A stretch of DNA of 58,949 nt. Source: Piscibacillus salipiscarius JCM 13188. GTDB lineage: Bacteria > Bacillota > Bacilli > Bacillales > Alkalibacillaceae. A model generated the notes under the pieces. The model had not been told where the DNA came from and searched no databases. It saw only the letters and a list, made by a program, of their open reading frames with translations. Location of the stretch: positions 1-58,949 of the forward strand of contig NZ_BBCD01000020.1 of the NCBI RefSeq assembly GCF_001311865.1. Direction: 5' to 3'. Within the stretch, counting starts at the first letter, position 1. Every line of letters begins with the position of its first letter. Positions 22,362 to 32,161 of the stretch are shown piece after piece. Both the position numbers and the translations under genes were made by a program.

Positions 22362-23229
22362 ATGAAAAAAGCTAATTTGTTTGTTATTGGTGCTTCTAAA
22401 TGTGGCACTACGAGTTTATATGAAATATTAAAAGAGCATCCAAATATATGTATGTCTAACTTAAAAGAAACTGGATATTTTGCAAAGAAGACTAATCACA
22501 GAAAAATGTAAATTATGAAAGTTATTATTATCACTATGATGATGAAAAAGTAATAGGTGAAGTTAGTCCAATTTATAGTGAGTTAAATGTAGTACCTTGG
22601 GTTCCAAGAGAAATCCACAATTATAATTCAGATGCCAAAATCATCTATATTATAAGAAATCCAATTAAGAGGATGGAATCTGTATGGAAACAAACAATGA
22701 GTACAGGGCATTGGAGAGAGAAAATATATGAACAAAAGTTTGGGGTAAATATTAATATAATGCCTTTAGACTTTAAAAAAGCTATATTTAATTATCCCCC
22801 TTTTCTCGAGGCCTCGAAATATTGGGAACAAATACAGGAATATAGGAAGTTTTTTAATGATAATCAAATTAAAGTAATTTTATTTGAGGATTTTGTAAAC
22901 GATCCTGATGGAGTAATGGCTAATATTTATGATTTCCTTGGAGTAGAGAAAGTTGATGTAAGTAACCAAGATGTACATTTGAATCCAAGTCAAGGGAAAA
23001 CTATGATAAATCCAAAATATAAAAAAGTATCTAAATTACTCCAAGAAATAAATAAAAGACTCAAAATGCCTTACATAATAAAAAGATTCGTAAAATCTAA
23101 AGTTTCTAAGCCTATTCCCCAAAATACAATTGAGGGTAATTTAAAAAAGATATATTAAATATATTAGAAGAAGATATAATAAAGGTTTTATCTTATGCCG
23201 ACAAGAATATAAATTATTGGAAATTTTAA
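22362..23229 (+). CDS. Sulfotransferase family protein (two frameshifts)
   Basis: About 289 residues. VIGASKCGTTSLYEIL is the PAPS 5'-phosphosulfate loop and IIRNPIKRMESVWKQ the 3'-phosphate motif, both of the classical sulfotransferase fold. ATG 22362 follows TGGAGG at a normal spacing. Frames change near 22500 and in the A run near 23145; the corrected end is TAA 23227-23229. It lies in the exopolysaccharide cluster beside two more sulfotransferases, so it probably sulfates the polymer or its lipid-linked repeat. The acceptor is inferred only. Confidence 0.8.
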
Positions 23230-23297
23230 ATTGAATATTGATTGTATATTAAATTAAGTTGAAATTATTGTATGTAATAAAGGAGAATAATAAATAC

Positions 23298-24167
23298 ATG
23301 AATAAAAAAATACCAGATTTTTTATCATTGGTGCAGCAAAGTCAGGTACGACTTCGCTGTATGAATATTTGAAACAACATCCACAAATATATTTCCCAGA
23401 AAGAAAAGAACCACACTTTTTTGGGAATATGAAGCCTGGTGGTGAGCATGTAAATAACATTAATGAATATTTAAAGATGTTTGAAGATGCACCTGATAAT
23501 ACTGTTATCGGAGAAGCTTCTACATCTTATTTGTATTCATCTGATGCTGCAAATAAAATTAAAAAATTTAATAATAATGCAAAAATTATTGTAATGTTAA
23601 GAAATCCAGTTGATCGTGCTTACTCTATGTACCGACATCAAGTTCGAAACGGTTCAGAAAACCTTTCATTTGAAGAAGGATTGAAGGCAGAGGAAAGTAG
23701 AATATTAAAAGGTTGGAAATATGGTTTTCATTATTTTGCAGGTGGAAAATACTCCTGGCAAATAGAGAACTATTTTGATTTCTTTGGTGATAATAATGTA
23801 AAGGTTTTTTGTTTGAAGACTTTAAAGAAAATCCGTATGCTACATTATTTGATATTTTAATTTTCTGAATGTTGAACATGAAGTAAAAATAAATACCGAA
23901 AAAGTACATAACGTCAGTAATAAACCTAAGAGTAAGAAATTAAAATTACTTGTTGAATCAAAAGAACCTATTAAAAGAATTGCTAAAAAAATAATCCCTG
24001 AATTTCACAGAAAAAGGTTAAAAAAATATTTAATAACAAAAAATATGTCAGACCATTATGATAAAATGAGTGAAAAGACTAGAAATCATTTGATTAATGA
24101 ATATAAAGAGGAAATCAATTATTTAGAAAAGTTGCTTGATAGAGATTTATCGCTGTGGAAAAGATAG
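23298..24167 (+). CDS. Sulfotransferase family protein, second in cluster (two frameshifts)
   Basis: About 290 residues with FIIGAAKSGTTSLYEYLKQH (PAPS loop) and VMLRNPVDRAYSMYRHQ (3'-phosphate motif), followed by a C-terminal region ending LLDRDLSLWKR, a common end for this family. Frames change in the T run near 23320 and near 23815. It is related to, but clearly different from, the preceding sulfotransferase, suggesting an old duplication or separate acquisition. Both precede the Wzx flippase, which fits sulfation of the lipid-linked unit before export. Confidence 0.8.
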
Positions 24168-24500
24168 ATTGTACTCAATAAATAAAGTAAACTAATGTTT
24201 TGCAATTGCAAATTGTTTAACATTTTGTCGAAGGCGAGACGATAATAGGTTATATTTACTATAAGAAATTTGCAGATGCTTTATATAGTTATAATCCAAA
24301 TGGAAATTAAATATTTACATTGAGAAATCTTGTTACGGGTCTTTCTCCATCAATGAGAAAAGACACAAAGATATTTAATTAAATATTTTATGATATAAAA
24401 AATCTGAGAATATAATAATAAGAGACTTAAATCTTTGGTTAAAGCTCTGAATAACTATTTTCATTTAGGTTTTAATTGATAATTCAAAAGGTGAATATTA
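24168..24500 (+). other. Gap of about 330 bp without a gene
   Basis: AT-rich with many stops in all frames. Nothing is recognised except AAAAGGTGAA, the ribosome site of the following flippase gene. Confidence 0.4.
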
Positions 24501-26004
24501 ATGTCAAAGGAAATTAAAAATGTTACAAAGCAATCTGGAATTGTATTTATAGGAAAGGTATTAGGTTTAGTATTAGGATTGATATTTAACGTTTTTAGCT
24601 GCACGTTATTTAGGGGCAGAATTATTCGGGAAATTCACTTATATATTTACTTTTATTAGTTTTTTTCCAATAATAGCCCTATTGGGAATTCAACAAGGAA
24701 TAGTCTATTATATACCGAAATTGGATGAAGAAAAAACTATAAATTTAAAAGTGAAATTATAACTATAAGCTTTTTGATAGTTTCCTTAATTGGTGTAATA
24801 TTATCATTTGTACTAATCTTAAATAGTGATTTTATATTGAATACTGTCTTAAATAGCAAAGAAGAAGCATACAATAGTATTTATTATTTAGTTGTTCCAC
24901 TTATTGTTTTTTAGCACTATCACAATTGCACAGGGTGTGTTTAGAGGTGTGAAACACATTAAGCCGTTTGTAATTAATCAGGATTTTATTGTACCATTAT
25001 TGAAAATTTTAGTTTTAGTGATTTCTATAATTTTTCTAGGTAATCAAATAGAAACAATAATTCTTTCTTTTTATGTTTCAATAATAATAGGTTGTTTATA
25101 TTTGATTAATGCAATAAGAAAAAAAGATTTATTTGGTAAAATTTCTTTAGAATCAATGAAGAATTATAAGCAAGTGTTACTGTATTCATTTCCTTTGTTA
25201 TTTACTGGATTTCTTGGATTCATAAGTCAAAAAACAGATGTTTTTATGATTGGGTATCTTCTTAATGATCAAGATGTTGGTGTTTATAGGATTGCTTTAC
25301 AAATTGGAACTCTTAGCAGTTTTACTTTAGTTGCCTTCAATATGATATTTGCTCCTACTATTTCATCACTTTTTTCATAAAGGAAATATTAAAGAACTAG
25401 AATTGATGTTTAAAACTATTACGAAATGGGTAGTCACTGTTAATTTACTTGCATTCGGATTAATTTTATTATTAAATGAAGAGATTATGCTTGTTTTCGG
25501 TTATGAGTTTTTATTTGGATCAACAGCTTTAGTGCTAGTAGCTATTGGTCAAGTTGTGAATGCAGGTGTAGGCTCTGCAGGGCAATTTTTGACAATGACG
25601 GGACACCCTTTTCTTACAATGATAATAAATTTTATGACAGTAATATTAAACATTTTCTGAACTTAACATTTATTCCGAAATTCGGAATTGAAGGAGCGGC
25701 GCTGGCTTCATTAATGTCAGTTGCATTTGCTAACATTTTAAAACTGATCTTATTATATAGCATCCACCGAATCCAACCTTATGATAGATACTTTCTCAAA
25801 ATGTTACTCAGTGTAAGTCTAAGTTTTATAGTAATCTACTTTTTAAAATTATTTATTGATTTTCATTTTATAATTAGTATCTTAATTCTTGCAATAGCCT
25901 ACATAATGATTTTCCTAATATTATACTATTTTGTAGGGATGAATAATGAAGATAAACGTATTTTAAATGAAATCAACAAATATATTAAATTGAAATTGAA
26001 ATAA
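24501..26004 (+). CDS. Wzx-type polysaccharide flippase (about five frameshifts)
   Basis: About 500 residues of the MOP exporter superfamily, some 12-14 membrane segments. It begins SKEIKNVTKQSGIVFIGKVL and then AARYLGAELFGKFTYIF, the classic polysaccharide-exporter opening. Later come SFPLLFTGFLGFISQKTDVF and GIEGAALASLMSV. Frames change near 24590, 24745, 24908 (T6), 25375 (T6) and 25660, nearly all in T or A runs. It flips the undecaprenyl-linked repeat unit to the outside for the polymerase. ATG follows AAAAGGTGAA. Confidence 0.8.
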
Positions 26005-26055
26005 TAAATATTATTATTAAGTTAAACTATTAATTAATATTTTAGAGGTGATAGA

Positions 26056-26754
26056 ATGATTGTTTCTCATAAACATAAGTTTATTTTTATAAAAACTAGA
26101 AAGACAGCTGGTACTAGTTTAGAAATAGCTTTGTCCAGGTATTGTGGTTCGAATGATATAATAACTCCTATTTCATCTATAGATGAAGAGTTAAGAAAGG
26201 ATGAAGGGTTATACCCAATAAATTTTCTGAAATCATATAATGAACTAAATTTGAAAGAAAAATTCAATTATCATGTTAGAAAAAAAACACCCTTTAAATA
26301 TTATAACCATATGCCCGCCGAAGAAGTAAAAAACTTTATAGGTAATGACAAATGGCATGATTACTTTAAGTTTTCAATCGATAGAAATCCATGGGATAAG
26401 GTTGTTTCACTATATCATTATGAAGTGGGAAAAAGTAAACAGGAATTAACTTTTGCAGAGTGGTTTAAAAAAGGAAACTATGCTAAAGCATATAATTATC
26501 CATTGTATTCAAGTTCAAATGGTGAAATTTTGTTAGATTATATTTGTAATTATGAAAATTTAAATGAAGAGCTACAATTTATTCAAAATAAACTAGATTT
26601 TGATATTGTTAGTTTTATGCCAAGGGCTAAAAGTGAATTTCGAACAAATAAAAAAGATTTGAGTTCTTATTATAATTCTGAAATGTCCTATATTGTTACA
26701 AATTACTTTAAAAATGAAATAGATCTACATGGGTACGAAAAACCTTTTAAGTAA
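26056..26754 (+). CDS. Sulfotransferase family 2-like protein
   Basis: An intact protein of 232 residues and the only unbroken sulfotransferase here. FIFIKTRKTAGTSLEIAL is the PAPS loop in the form used by carbohydrate sulfotransferases (family 2 type), and FSIDRNPWDKVVSLYHYEV the 3'-phosphate motif. This subgroup usually acts on polysaccharides or lipid-linked glycans, which fits its place just after wzx. Start ATG follows AGAGGTGAT. Its low-GC codon use matches the neighbouring 15-26 kb genes, which differ from the less AT-rich metabolic genes after 34 kb. Confidence 0.8.
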   Translation: MIVSHKHKFIFIKTRKTAGTSLEIALSRYCGSNDIITPISSIDEELRKDEGLYPINFLKSYNELNLKEKFNYHVRKKTPFKYYNHMPAEEVKNFIGNDKWHDYFKFSIDRNPWDKVVSLYHYEVGKSKQELTFAEWFKKGNYAKAYNYPLYSSSNGEILLDYICNYENLNEELQFIQNKLDFDIVSFMPRAKSEFRTNKKDLSSYYNSEMSYIVTNYFKNEIDLHGYEKPFK

Positions 26755-26889
26755 ATTATTTGCTAGACTTAAAAAGTATATACGAAAGATATATGTGCAA
26801 GGGATTGATACGATAGTAAAGAGCATAATTTAAGTATGTTAAAGCAAGCTTTTAAGATGAACTAATTATAACATGAAATGAGGAATTAC

Positions 26890-28031
26890 ATGGAACGCGT
26901 ATTTTTATCAAGCCCGCATATGTCTGGTAATGAACAAAAATATATTCAAGAAGCATTTGATCTTAATTGGATCGCTCCATTAGGAAATAACGTGGATGGT
27001 TTTGAAAAAGAGTTGTCGGAATATAATTCTATTAATCATGCAGCAGTTGTTTCATCTGGAACAGCAGCTATTCATTTGGCATTGAAGCTATTGGATGTTC
27101 AACCAGAGGATACCGTTTTCTGTTCCTCTTTAACATTTGTAGCAACTGTTAACCCTGTGCTATATGAGGGTGCTACACCAGTATTCATTGATTCAGAGCC
27201 GGATACTTGGAACATGTCTCCAGTAGCTATAGAACACGCGTTAGTGGATGCTAAACGTGATGGGAATTTGCCTAAAGCTGTTATTGTCGTTAATTTATAC
27301 GGCCAAAGCGCGAAAATGGATGAAATTATAACTGTTTGTAATAGATATAATGTTCCGGTTATTGAAGATGCTGCTGAATCATTAGGAAGCGAATACAAAG
27401 GTCAAAAGAGTGGTACCTTTGGCCAGTTTGGGATTTACTCATTTAATGGTAATAAGATTATTACAACATCAGGTGGGGGAGCCCTAGTTTCCAATGATGA
27501 GGAATCTATTCAAAAAGCTCGTTTTCTAGCAACACAGGCTCGTGACCCTGCCGTTCACTATCAGCATAGTGAAGTTGGTTATAACTATCGAATGAGTAAT
27601 ATCGTAGCTGGAATTGGTAGAGGACAGTTAGAAGTCTTAGATGAACGTGTGAATCAAAGACGTCTGTATTTAATAATTATTATGAAGCTTTTAAGGATAT
27701 TCAAGGCATTGAGTTCCAGCCTGAATTAAAAGATACACGTTCCAATCGTTGGTTAACGGCATTGACCATTAATCCTGAAAAAGCGGGTATCACTCGCAAT
27801 GACATTATTCATGCATTAGATGAACAGAATATAGAAGCTAGACCAGTATGGAAACCAATGCATTTACAGCCACTATTTGAGGGTTGTAAATATTATAGTC
27901 ATCATAATAATGAAAGTATTTCCGACCAACTTTTTGAAAATGGTTTATGCCTACCTTCAGGGTCTAATATGAGTGAAGAAACACAAGACAAAATTATTAA
28001 ATTAATACTAGATCTATTGCCAACTGATTAA
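26890..28031 (+). CDS. epsN: EpsN/PglE-type PLP aminotransferase (DegT/DnrJ family; one frameshift)
   Basis: About 380 residues. It aminates the 4-keto sugar made by EpsC using glutamate and PLP. Marks: FLSSPHMSGNEQKYI at the start, VVSSGTAAIHLALKL, the cofactor-binding VIEDAAESLGSEYKG, and SFNGNKIITTSGGG containing the PLP lysine. The frame changes near 27670 and continues to PSGSNMSEETQDKII at the end. ATG 26890 is chosen because GAGG lies eight bases upstream; an in-frame ATG at 26878 lacks a site. It is the last gene of the cluster, with a terminator overlapping its stop. Confidence 0.88.
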
Positions 28032-28046
28032 TTCAGTTGGTTTTTT
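28020..28046 (+). terminator. Terminator of the exopolysaccharide cluster
   Basis: CCAACTGA pairs with TCAGTTGG around a short loop and is followed by six T. The stop codon of epsN lies in the loop region. Confidence 0.85.
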
Positions 28047-28140
28047 ATACTGCAATTTCAGAAAAATCCTATTACTCTATTAAAATTAAATCGTAACTAA
28101 AGTATAATAGAATTAAAAGTCTTGTAATAGGAGAGAGATC

Positions 28141-30824
28141 ATGAAGAAATTCTTGTTTGTGTTATTTTTTACTGGGATGTTATTTAGTTTTCTTCAAGGG
28201 GTGAGTGCTGAAGAAGCTGAAAGTGAGGTATTAATTTTAGAGGAGTCAAATGTTTATAGCGAGAACAGTAAGGATTCTACTATACTAAAAACATTTGAGA
28301 AAGGCTCAATCGTAAAAGTACATTCTTCTGAGTTTAAAAACTGGTTTTTAATTAGTTTAAACGATGAAGAAAAAGGTCAAGTAGAAGGATATATACATAA
28401 AGATAACATTGAGGTTATAGACAAGGAACAAGAGTTAAAATCAGGATACTCAAAAGGAACGCCTATTTATCAAAATCCAAACCAAGGTTCTAAAGTGTTA
28501 AAGGAATATAATGAAGGGAAGCTATTATATTATAAAACGTTCACATCAAACTGGTATGAAGCATTAGTTTATGTGGACGGAGAGGCTGCTACAGGTTATA
28601 TACACAAAGGTGATATAGAATACCCTGTTGAAGATCAAAAAAGTTTAACCGGTATTGCGTTAAATAAAAGTACAAATGTTTATAGTGAACCGATGAAATC
28701 AAGTTCAACTTTAAAAAGTTATAGGCAAGGTAAATTGTTGTATTTCAAGACGTATTTAGATCAATGGTACGAAGCATTAGTTTATGTAGATGGAGAAGCT
28801 CAATCAGGCTACATACACGTTAATGATGTTGAAATTCCGACAAATAATCCTGAGTTACTTCAGGGCGTGGCGATGACCAGCCCAACAAACATTTATACAA
28901 TGGCATCCAAATCTAGTGATGTTCTAAAAACTATGATAAAGGGTCAGTTCTTTATTATAAAACATATATAAATGGTTGGTATGAGGCAATTGTCTATGTG
29001 AATGGCTCTAAACGAATAGGGTACATCTCAGCATCTGATGTAGAAGAACCGACTGATCAACCAGTTAATCTATCTGGAATTGCATTAAAGCAGAAAACAA
29101 ATGTGTATTCTAGTTTAAATGACGACTCAAGAGTATTAAAAGATTATTCCCAAGGATCTAAACTCTACTATCAGACTTACTTAAATGGCTGGTATAAAGC
29201 AATCGTCTACGTAAACGGTGAGAGAAAAACTGGCTATATTAAGGCGAGTGATGTAGAACAACCTGTTGAGAATCAAGAAAATCTAAAAGGTGTAGCTGTC
29301 AAAGATCGGGTTTACGTTTATGACCGTCCAAGTCGTCAATCAGGTCAGTTAAAATCTTATAGAGCAGGTAAACTACTTTATTATAAAACTTATTTAAACA
29401 ATTGGTACGAAGCGTTAGTCTATGTCAATGGCAAACCGAAAACAGGTTATATTCATAAGTCAGATGTAGAAGAACCTGTAGAGAATCAAAAGAGTTTAAA
29501 GGGTTATGCTTATAACTCAACTGTTCATGTGTACAAGCTCCCGAGTAAAGGGGCAAGTTCACTAAAATCATATCGTGAAGGCAAGTTATTATATTATAAA
29601 ACGTATTTAAAAAATTGGTATGAAGCTATAGTTTATGTTAATAATAAGCGAACAACAGGTTATATTTATAAATCGGATGTTATTAATCAAAATGCGAAGC
29701 AAGATCTAGTTGAAGGTTATGCTTCTAAAGAAAAAACTTACGTGTATAAGAGTACTAGTAAAAATTCTAAAAAATTAAAGGGTTATGATTTCAACTCTAA
29801 ATTGATCTTTAAAACATTTACTCGCAATTGGTATGAAGCTATCGTGTTTGTAGATGGAGAGCGACACAAAGGTTATATTTCAAAAGACGATATTTCTTTA
29901 GATAAATTTACGTTTAATTCAATCGTGAATCCTAAGACTGAGTACTCTTATAATCAAATGGTCTCGGATATTAAAAAGCTTGAAAACACATATCCTCATT
30001 TAATTGAAGCGGAGGTCATTGGCCGGTCTAATGATGGACGTAAAATTTATGCAGTTAAAATAGGGAAGGGATCTAATGATACACTTGTTACAGCATCTAT
30101 TCATGCTAGAGAGTGGATTTCTACTAATCTAGTTATGGAACAGATTGATTCCTATGCTGAGGCTTATATGAAAGATAATCGTATTAGTGGAGTGGATGTG
30201 AAGGACACTTTAAATGATGTAACTCTACATTTTATTACGATGGTCAACCCAGATGGTGTTACGTTGGTCCAAGAAGGAGCTTATGCACTAAGTAATACGT
30301 CACAGCTATTGAATATCAATAATGGGAGCAATGATTTTAAACACTGGAAATCAAATGGACGTGGAGTCGATATCAATCGAAACTTCTCGGTAGGTTGGGA
30401 TAATGCGGGTAGTTATCCAGATAATCCTTCGTCTCAATTTTACAAAGGGCCAAGCCCAGTGAGTGAACCTGAGTCATTAGCTTTAGTAAATTATGCTAGT
30501 CGACATAATTTTAATGGTGCAATTAGTTATCATTCTTCAGGTCAATTAATTTATTGGGATGGTTCTGCTAGAGGGGCGAATCATTCAGAAACTAGAAGAA
30601 TAGCCAATATTGCAGGTAATAAAACTGGTTACACTGTTATCAGAGAAATTGATCAATATTTAGGACATTTTTCAGATTGGTTTGCGTACCATATTAATGA
30701 GCCGTTTATTACGCCAGAATTATCTCCATCAGTAGGTGACAGACCTGTTCCATTAAGTCATTTTAATGATATCTGGGACGAAAATGATACGTTACCATTA
30801 ATTATTGCGAATGAATTGAAATAA
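28141..30824 (+). CDS. Secreted M14 zinc carboxypeptidase with eight SH3-like repeats (one frameshift)
   Basis: About 894 residues. A signal peptide at about 1-23 ends near GVSAEE. Eight repeats of roughly 70-75 residues follow, each with a VY/IY strand, a LYYKTY-like strand, NWYEAIVYV and GYIH/GYIS; they resemble bacterial SH3 wall-binding modules. The last 300 residues are a peptidase M14 domain: zinc HxxE in SIHAREW, then NPDGV, GVDINRNFSVGW, the zinc His in SYHSSGQLIYW, and catalytic Glu in FITPELSP. It probably trims peptidoglycan stem peptides or other peptides at the wall. Frameshift near 28945. It lies just after the eps terminator with its own TATAAT near 28103. Confidence 0.85.
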
Positions 30825-30831
30825 GTTACAA

Positions 30832-30860
30832 GTCCACCTTTAGGGTGGGCTTTTTCTTTT
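30832..30860 (+). terminator. Terminator after the carboxypeptidase
   Basis: GTCCACC and GGGTGGGC form a stem with a small loop, followed by TTTTTCTTTT. It begins eight bases after the stop codon. Confidence 0.85.
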
Positions 30861-30888
30861 GTTGAATTGTATTTATTAGAGGAAAAAT

Positions 30889-30918
30889 TAGACACCAATT
30901 GACAAATTATGCTATGAT
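30889..30918 (+). promoter_or_regulatory. Sigma-A promoter of the small membrane protein gene
   Basis: TAGACA (30889-30894) and TATGAT (30913-30918) are separated by 18 bases. They lie just upstream of an AAGGTGAT ribosome site and an ATG at 30936. Confidence 0.6.
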
Positions 30919-30935
30919 GTTCAAGGTGATTTTTT

Positions 30936-31099
30936 ATGAAGAATGAAAATAGACAGCGTAGCGCTACACACTTCTTATCTGAAGAAGAAATAAAACGTTA
31001 ACGCGCTCAATTCCAAATAGACGAACAGCATTAAAGAGACAACTAGTCTTCTCATCAATCATTATTGCATTGATTGTTGGGATGGTTGTTTTACTATAA
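30936..31099 (+). CDS. Small single-span membrane protein (one frameshift)
   Basis: About 54 residues: a charged N-terminus (KNENRQRSATHFLSEEEIKR), then after a one-base shift near 31000 a basic stretch RSIPNRRTALKRQ and a C-terminal membrane helix, SSIIIALIVGMVVLL. It has its own promoter and a good ribosome site (AAGGTGAT), which argues that it is real. I do not recognise the family. It lies tail-to-tail with the minus-strand riboswitch element and kinase module. Confidence 0.5.
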
Positions 31100-31135
31100 T
31101 GTTTAATTAAATTGAGTTTAAATGAAGTTAAGTAG

Positions 31136-31216
31136 GCATTCGGTAGCTGGCGATCTTAGCAATGCGTTAGACCCTTGAGCTTTGCGTCCCTATTTTTCAA
31201 TAGGTTTGCCTTTGTC
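31136..31216 (-). ncRNA. GEMM-I (class I) cyclic di-GMP riboswitch
   Basis: Read on the minus strand from 31216 the element shows, in order, AAGGCAAACC, a short hairpin (TATTGAAAAATA), GGGACGCAAAGC, GGGTCTAA, and then GCCAGCTACCG. These are the conserved blocks of the GEMM-I motif, which binds cyclic di-GMP between its two helices. What is known comes from the family; the blocks are directly visible here. The placement is odd: it follows the end of the ywqE-like gene on the same strand, and its downstream side runs antisense into the small membrane gene and the carboxypeptidase, with no minus-strand gene. It may be a 3' element, an antisense control, or orphaned by rearrangement. Confidence 0.8.
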
Positions 31217-31299
31217 GTTTGCCAAAAGACATTCTGATGAATAAAAGATTTAATTAGAGGCTTAATGAGGAAGTCTCATTTTTAATACGTCACATAATT

Positions 31300-32076
31300 T
31301 TAAAATAGGTTAAATATCTTCTTCTTTTTCTTTCTCTTAAATCGAAATGGCTCATCGCTTATAACATGGCCATCTTCTGCTAAGATCTCCGCATTTTCTC
31401 TTAAGAAATAAACCATATCAAGTCCAAATTCTCTTCTAATACTCTCCCAGGCACTAGTCGAAGTAAAGCCTCTTGTCGTTGTATTATGTGCATCTGAAGC
31501 TACAAAATGAATTAAATTATGCTCAAGTAAATCGAAGCTGAATTCTTGAATCTTTTTTCCAAAATCGCCTGTGACACTTGCAGAGGTGACTTGACTTAAA
31601 TTCCCATCTCGTACGAGTTTGTATAGTACATCTGGTTTTTGCATGATTTCTTTGTTGCGCTCAGGATGTGCAATGATTGGTTGATAGCCAGCTACTTGTA
31701 CATCGAATAGTAATCGCTGAGCATATTCTGGTACGTGATCGGATGGAAACTCAATTAATACGTATTTGTCACTATTACCTAAGGTTAAAGCTTGATTAGA
31801 GTTAAGTTGTTCGACGAGGTCCCCGCTAATACGAATTTCTTGTCCAATCCTTAGTTCAACAGGTATATCTTCGTTGATCAGTTCTTTTTTCAGGTCATCA
31901 AAGTGTTCGTAAAGCTCTTCTTGATTGTAATCAAATAGAGGATGTAAGTGGTGTGGTGTTGCGTAGATCACTTTGACACCATCCTTGACAGCTGATTTAG
32001 CCATAGCAAGACTTTCTGTCATTGAATCGGCACCATCATCTAGACCATATAAAATATGACTGTGGAAATCAATCAT
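31300..32076 (-). CDS. ywqE: YwqE/CpsB-type PHP tyrosine-protein phosphatase
   Basis: An intact protein of 258 residues with the PHP metal-binding motifs: DFHSHILYGLDDGA at the N-terminus, YATPHHLHP, IGQEIRI, IIAHPERN and FVASDAHN. It removes phosphate from the tyrosine cluster of the BY-kinase next door and so tunes polymer export. The C-terminus ends in a basic run (FKRKKKKKIFNLF). It has its own promoter in the 85-bp gap after the kinase gene and a GGAGGAGG ribosome site. Confidence 0.9.
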   Translation of the reverse strand: MIDFHSHILYGLDDGADSMTESLAMAKSAVKDGVKVIYATPHHLHPLFDYNQEELYEHFDDLKKELINEDIPVELRIGQEIRISGDLVEQLNSNQALTLGNSDKYVLIEFPSDHVPEYAQRLLFDVQVAGYQPIIAHPERNKEIMQKPDVLYKLVRDGNLSQVTSASVTGDFGKKIQEFSFDLLEHNLIHFVASDAHNTTTRGFTSTSAWESIRREFGLDMVYFLRENAEILAEDGHVISDEPFRFKRKKKKKIFNLF

Positions 32077-32113
32077 AAGAAATACCTCCTCCCGTATTTT
32101 TGTCCACAGTACT

Positions 32114-32141
32114 ATTGTACTATATAGTTATTTTCTGTCAA
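32114..32141 (-). promoter_or_regulatory. Sigma-A promoter of the tyrosine phosphatase gene
   Basis: On the minus strand TTGACA (32141-32136) and TACAAT (32119-32114) are 16 bases apart, just upstream of the phosphatase ribosome site. It lets the phosphatase be made independently of the kinase. Confidence 0.65.
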
Positions 32142-32161
32142 TTATGAAAAATTAAACATTT

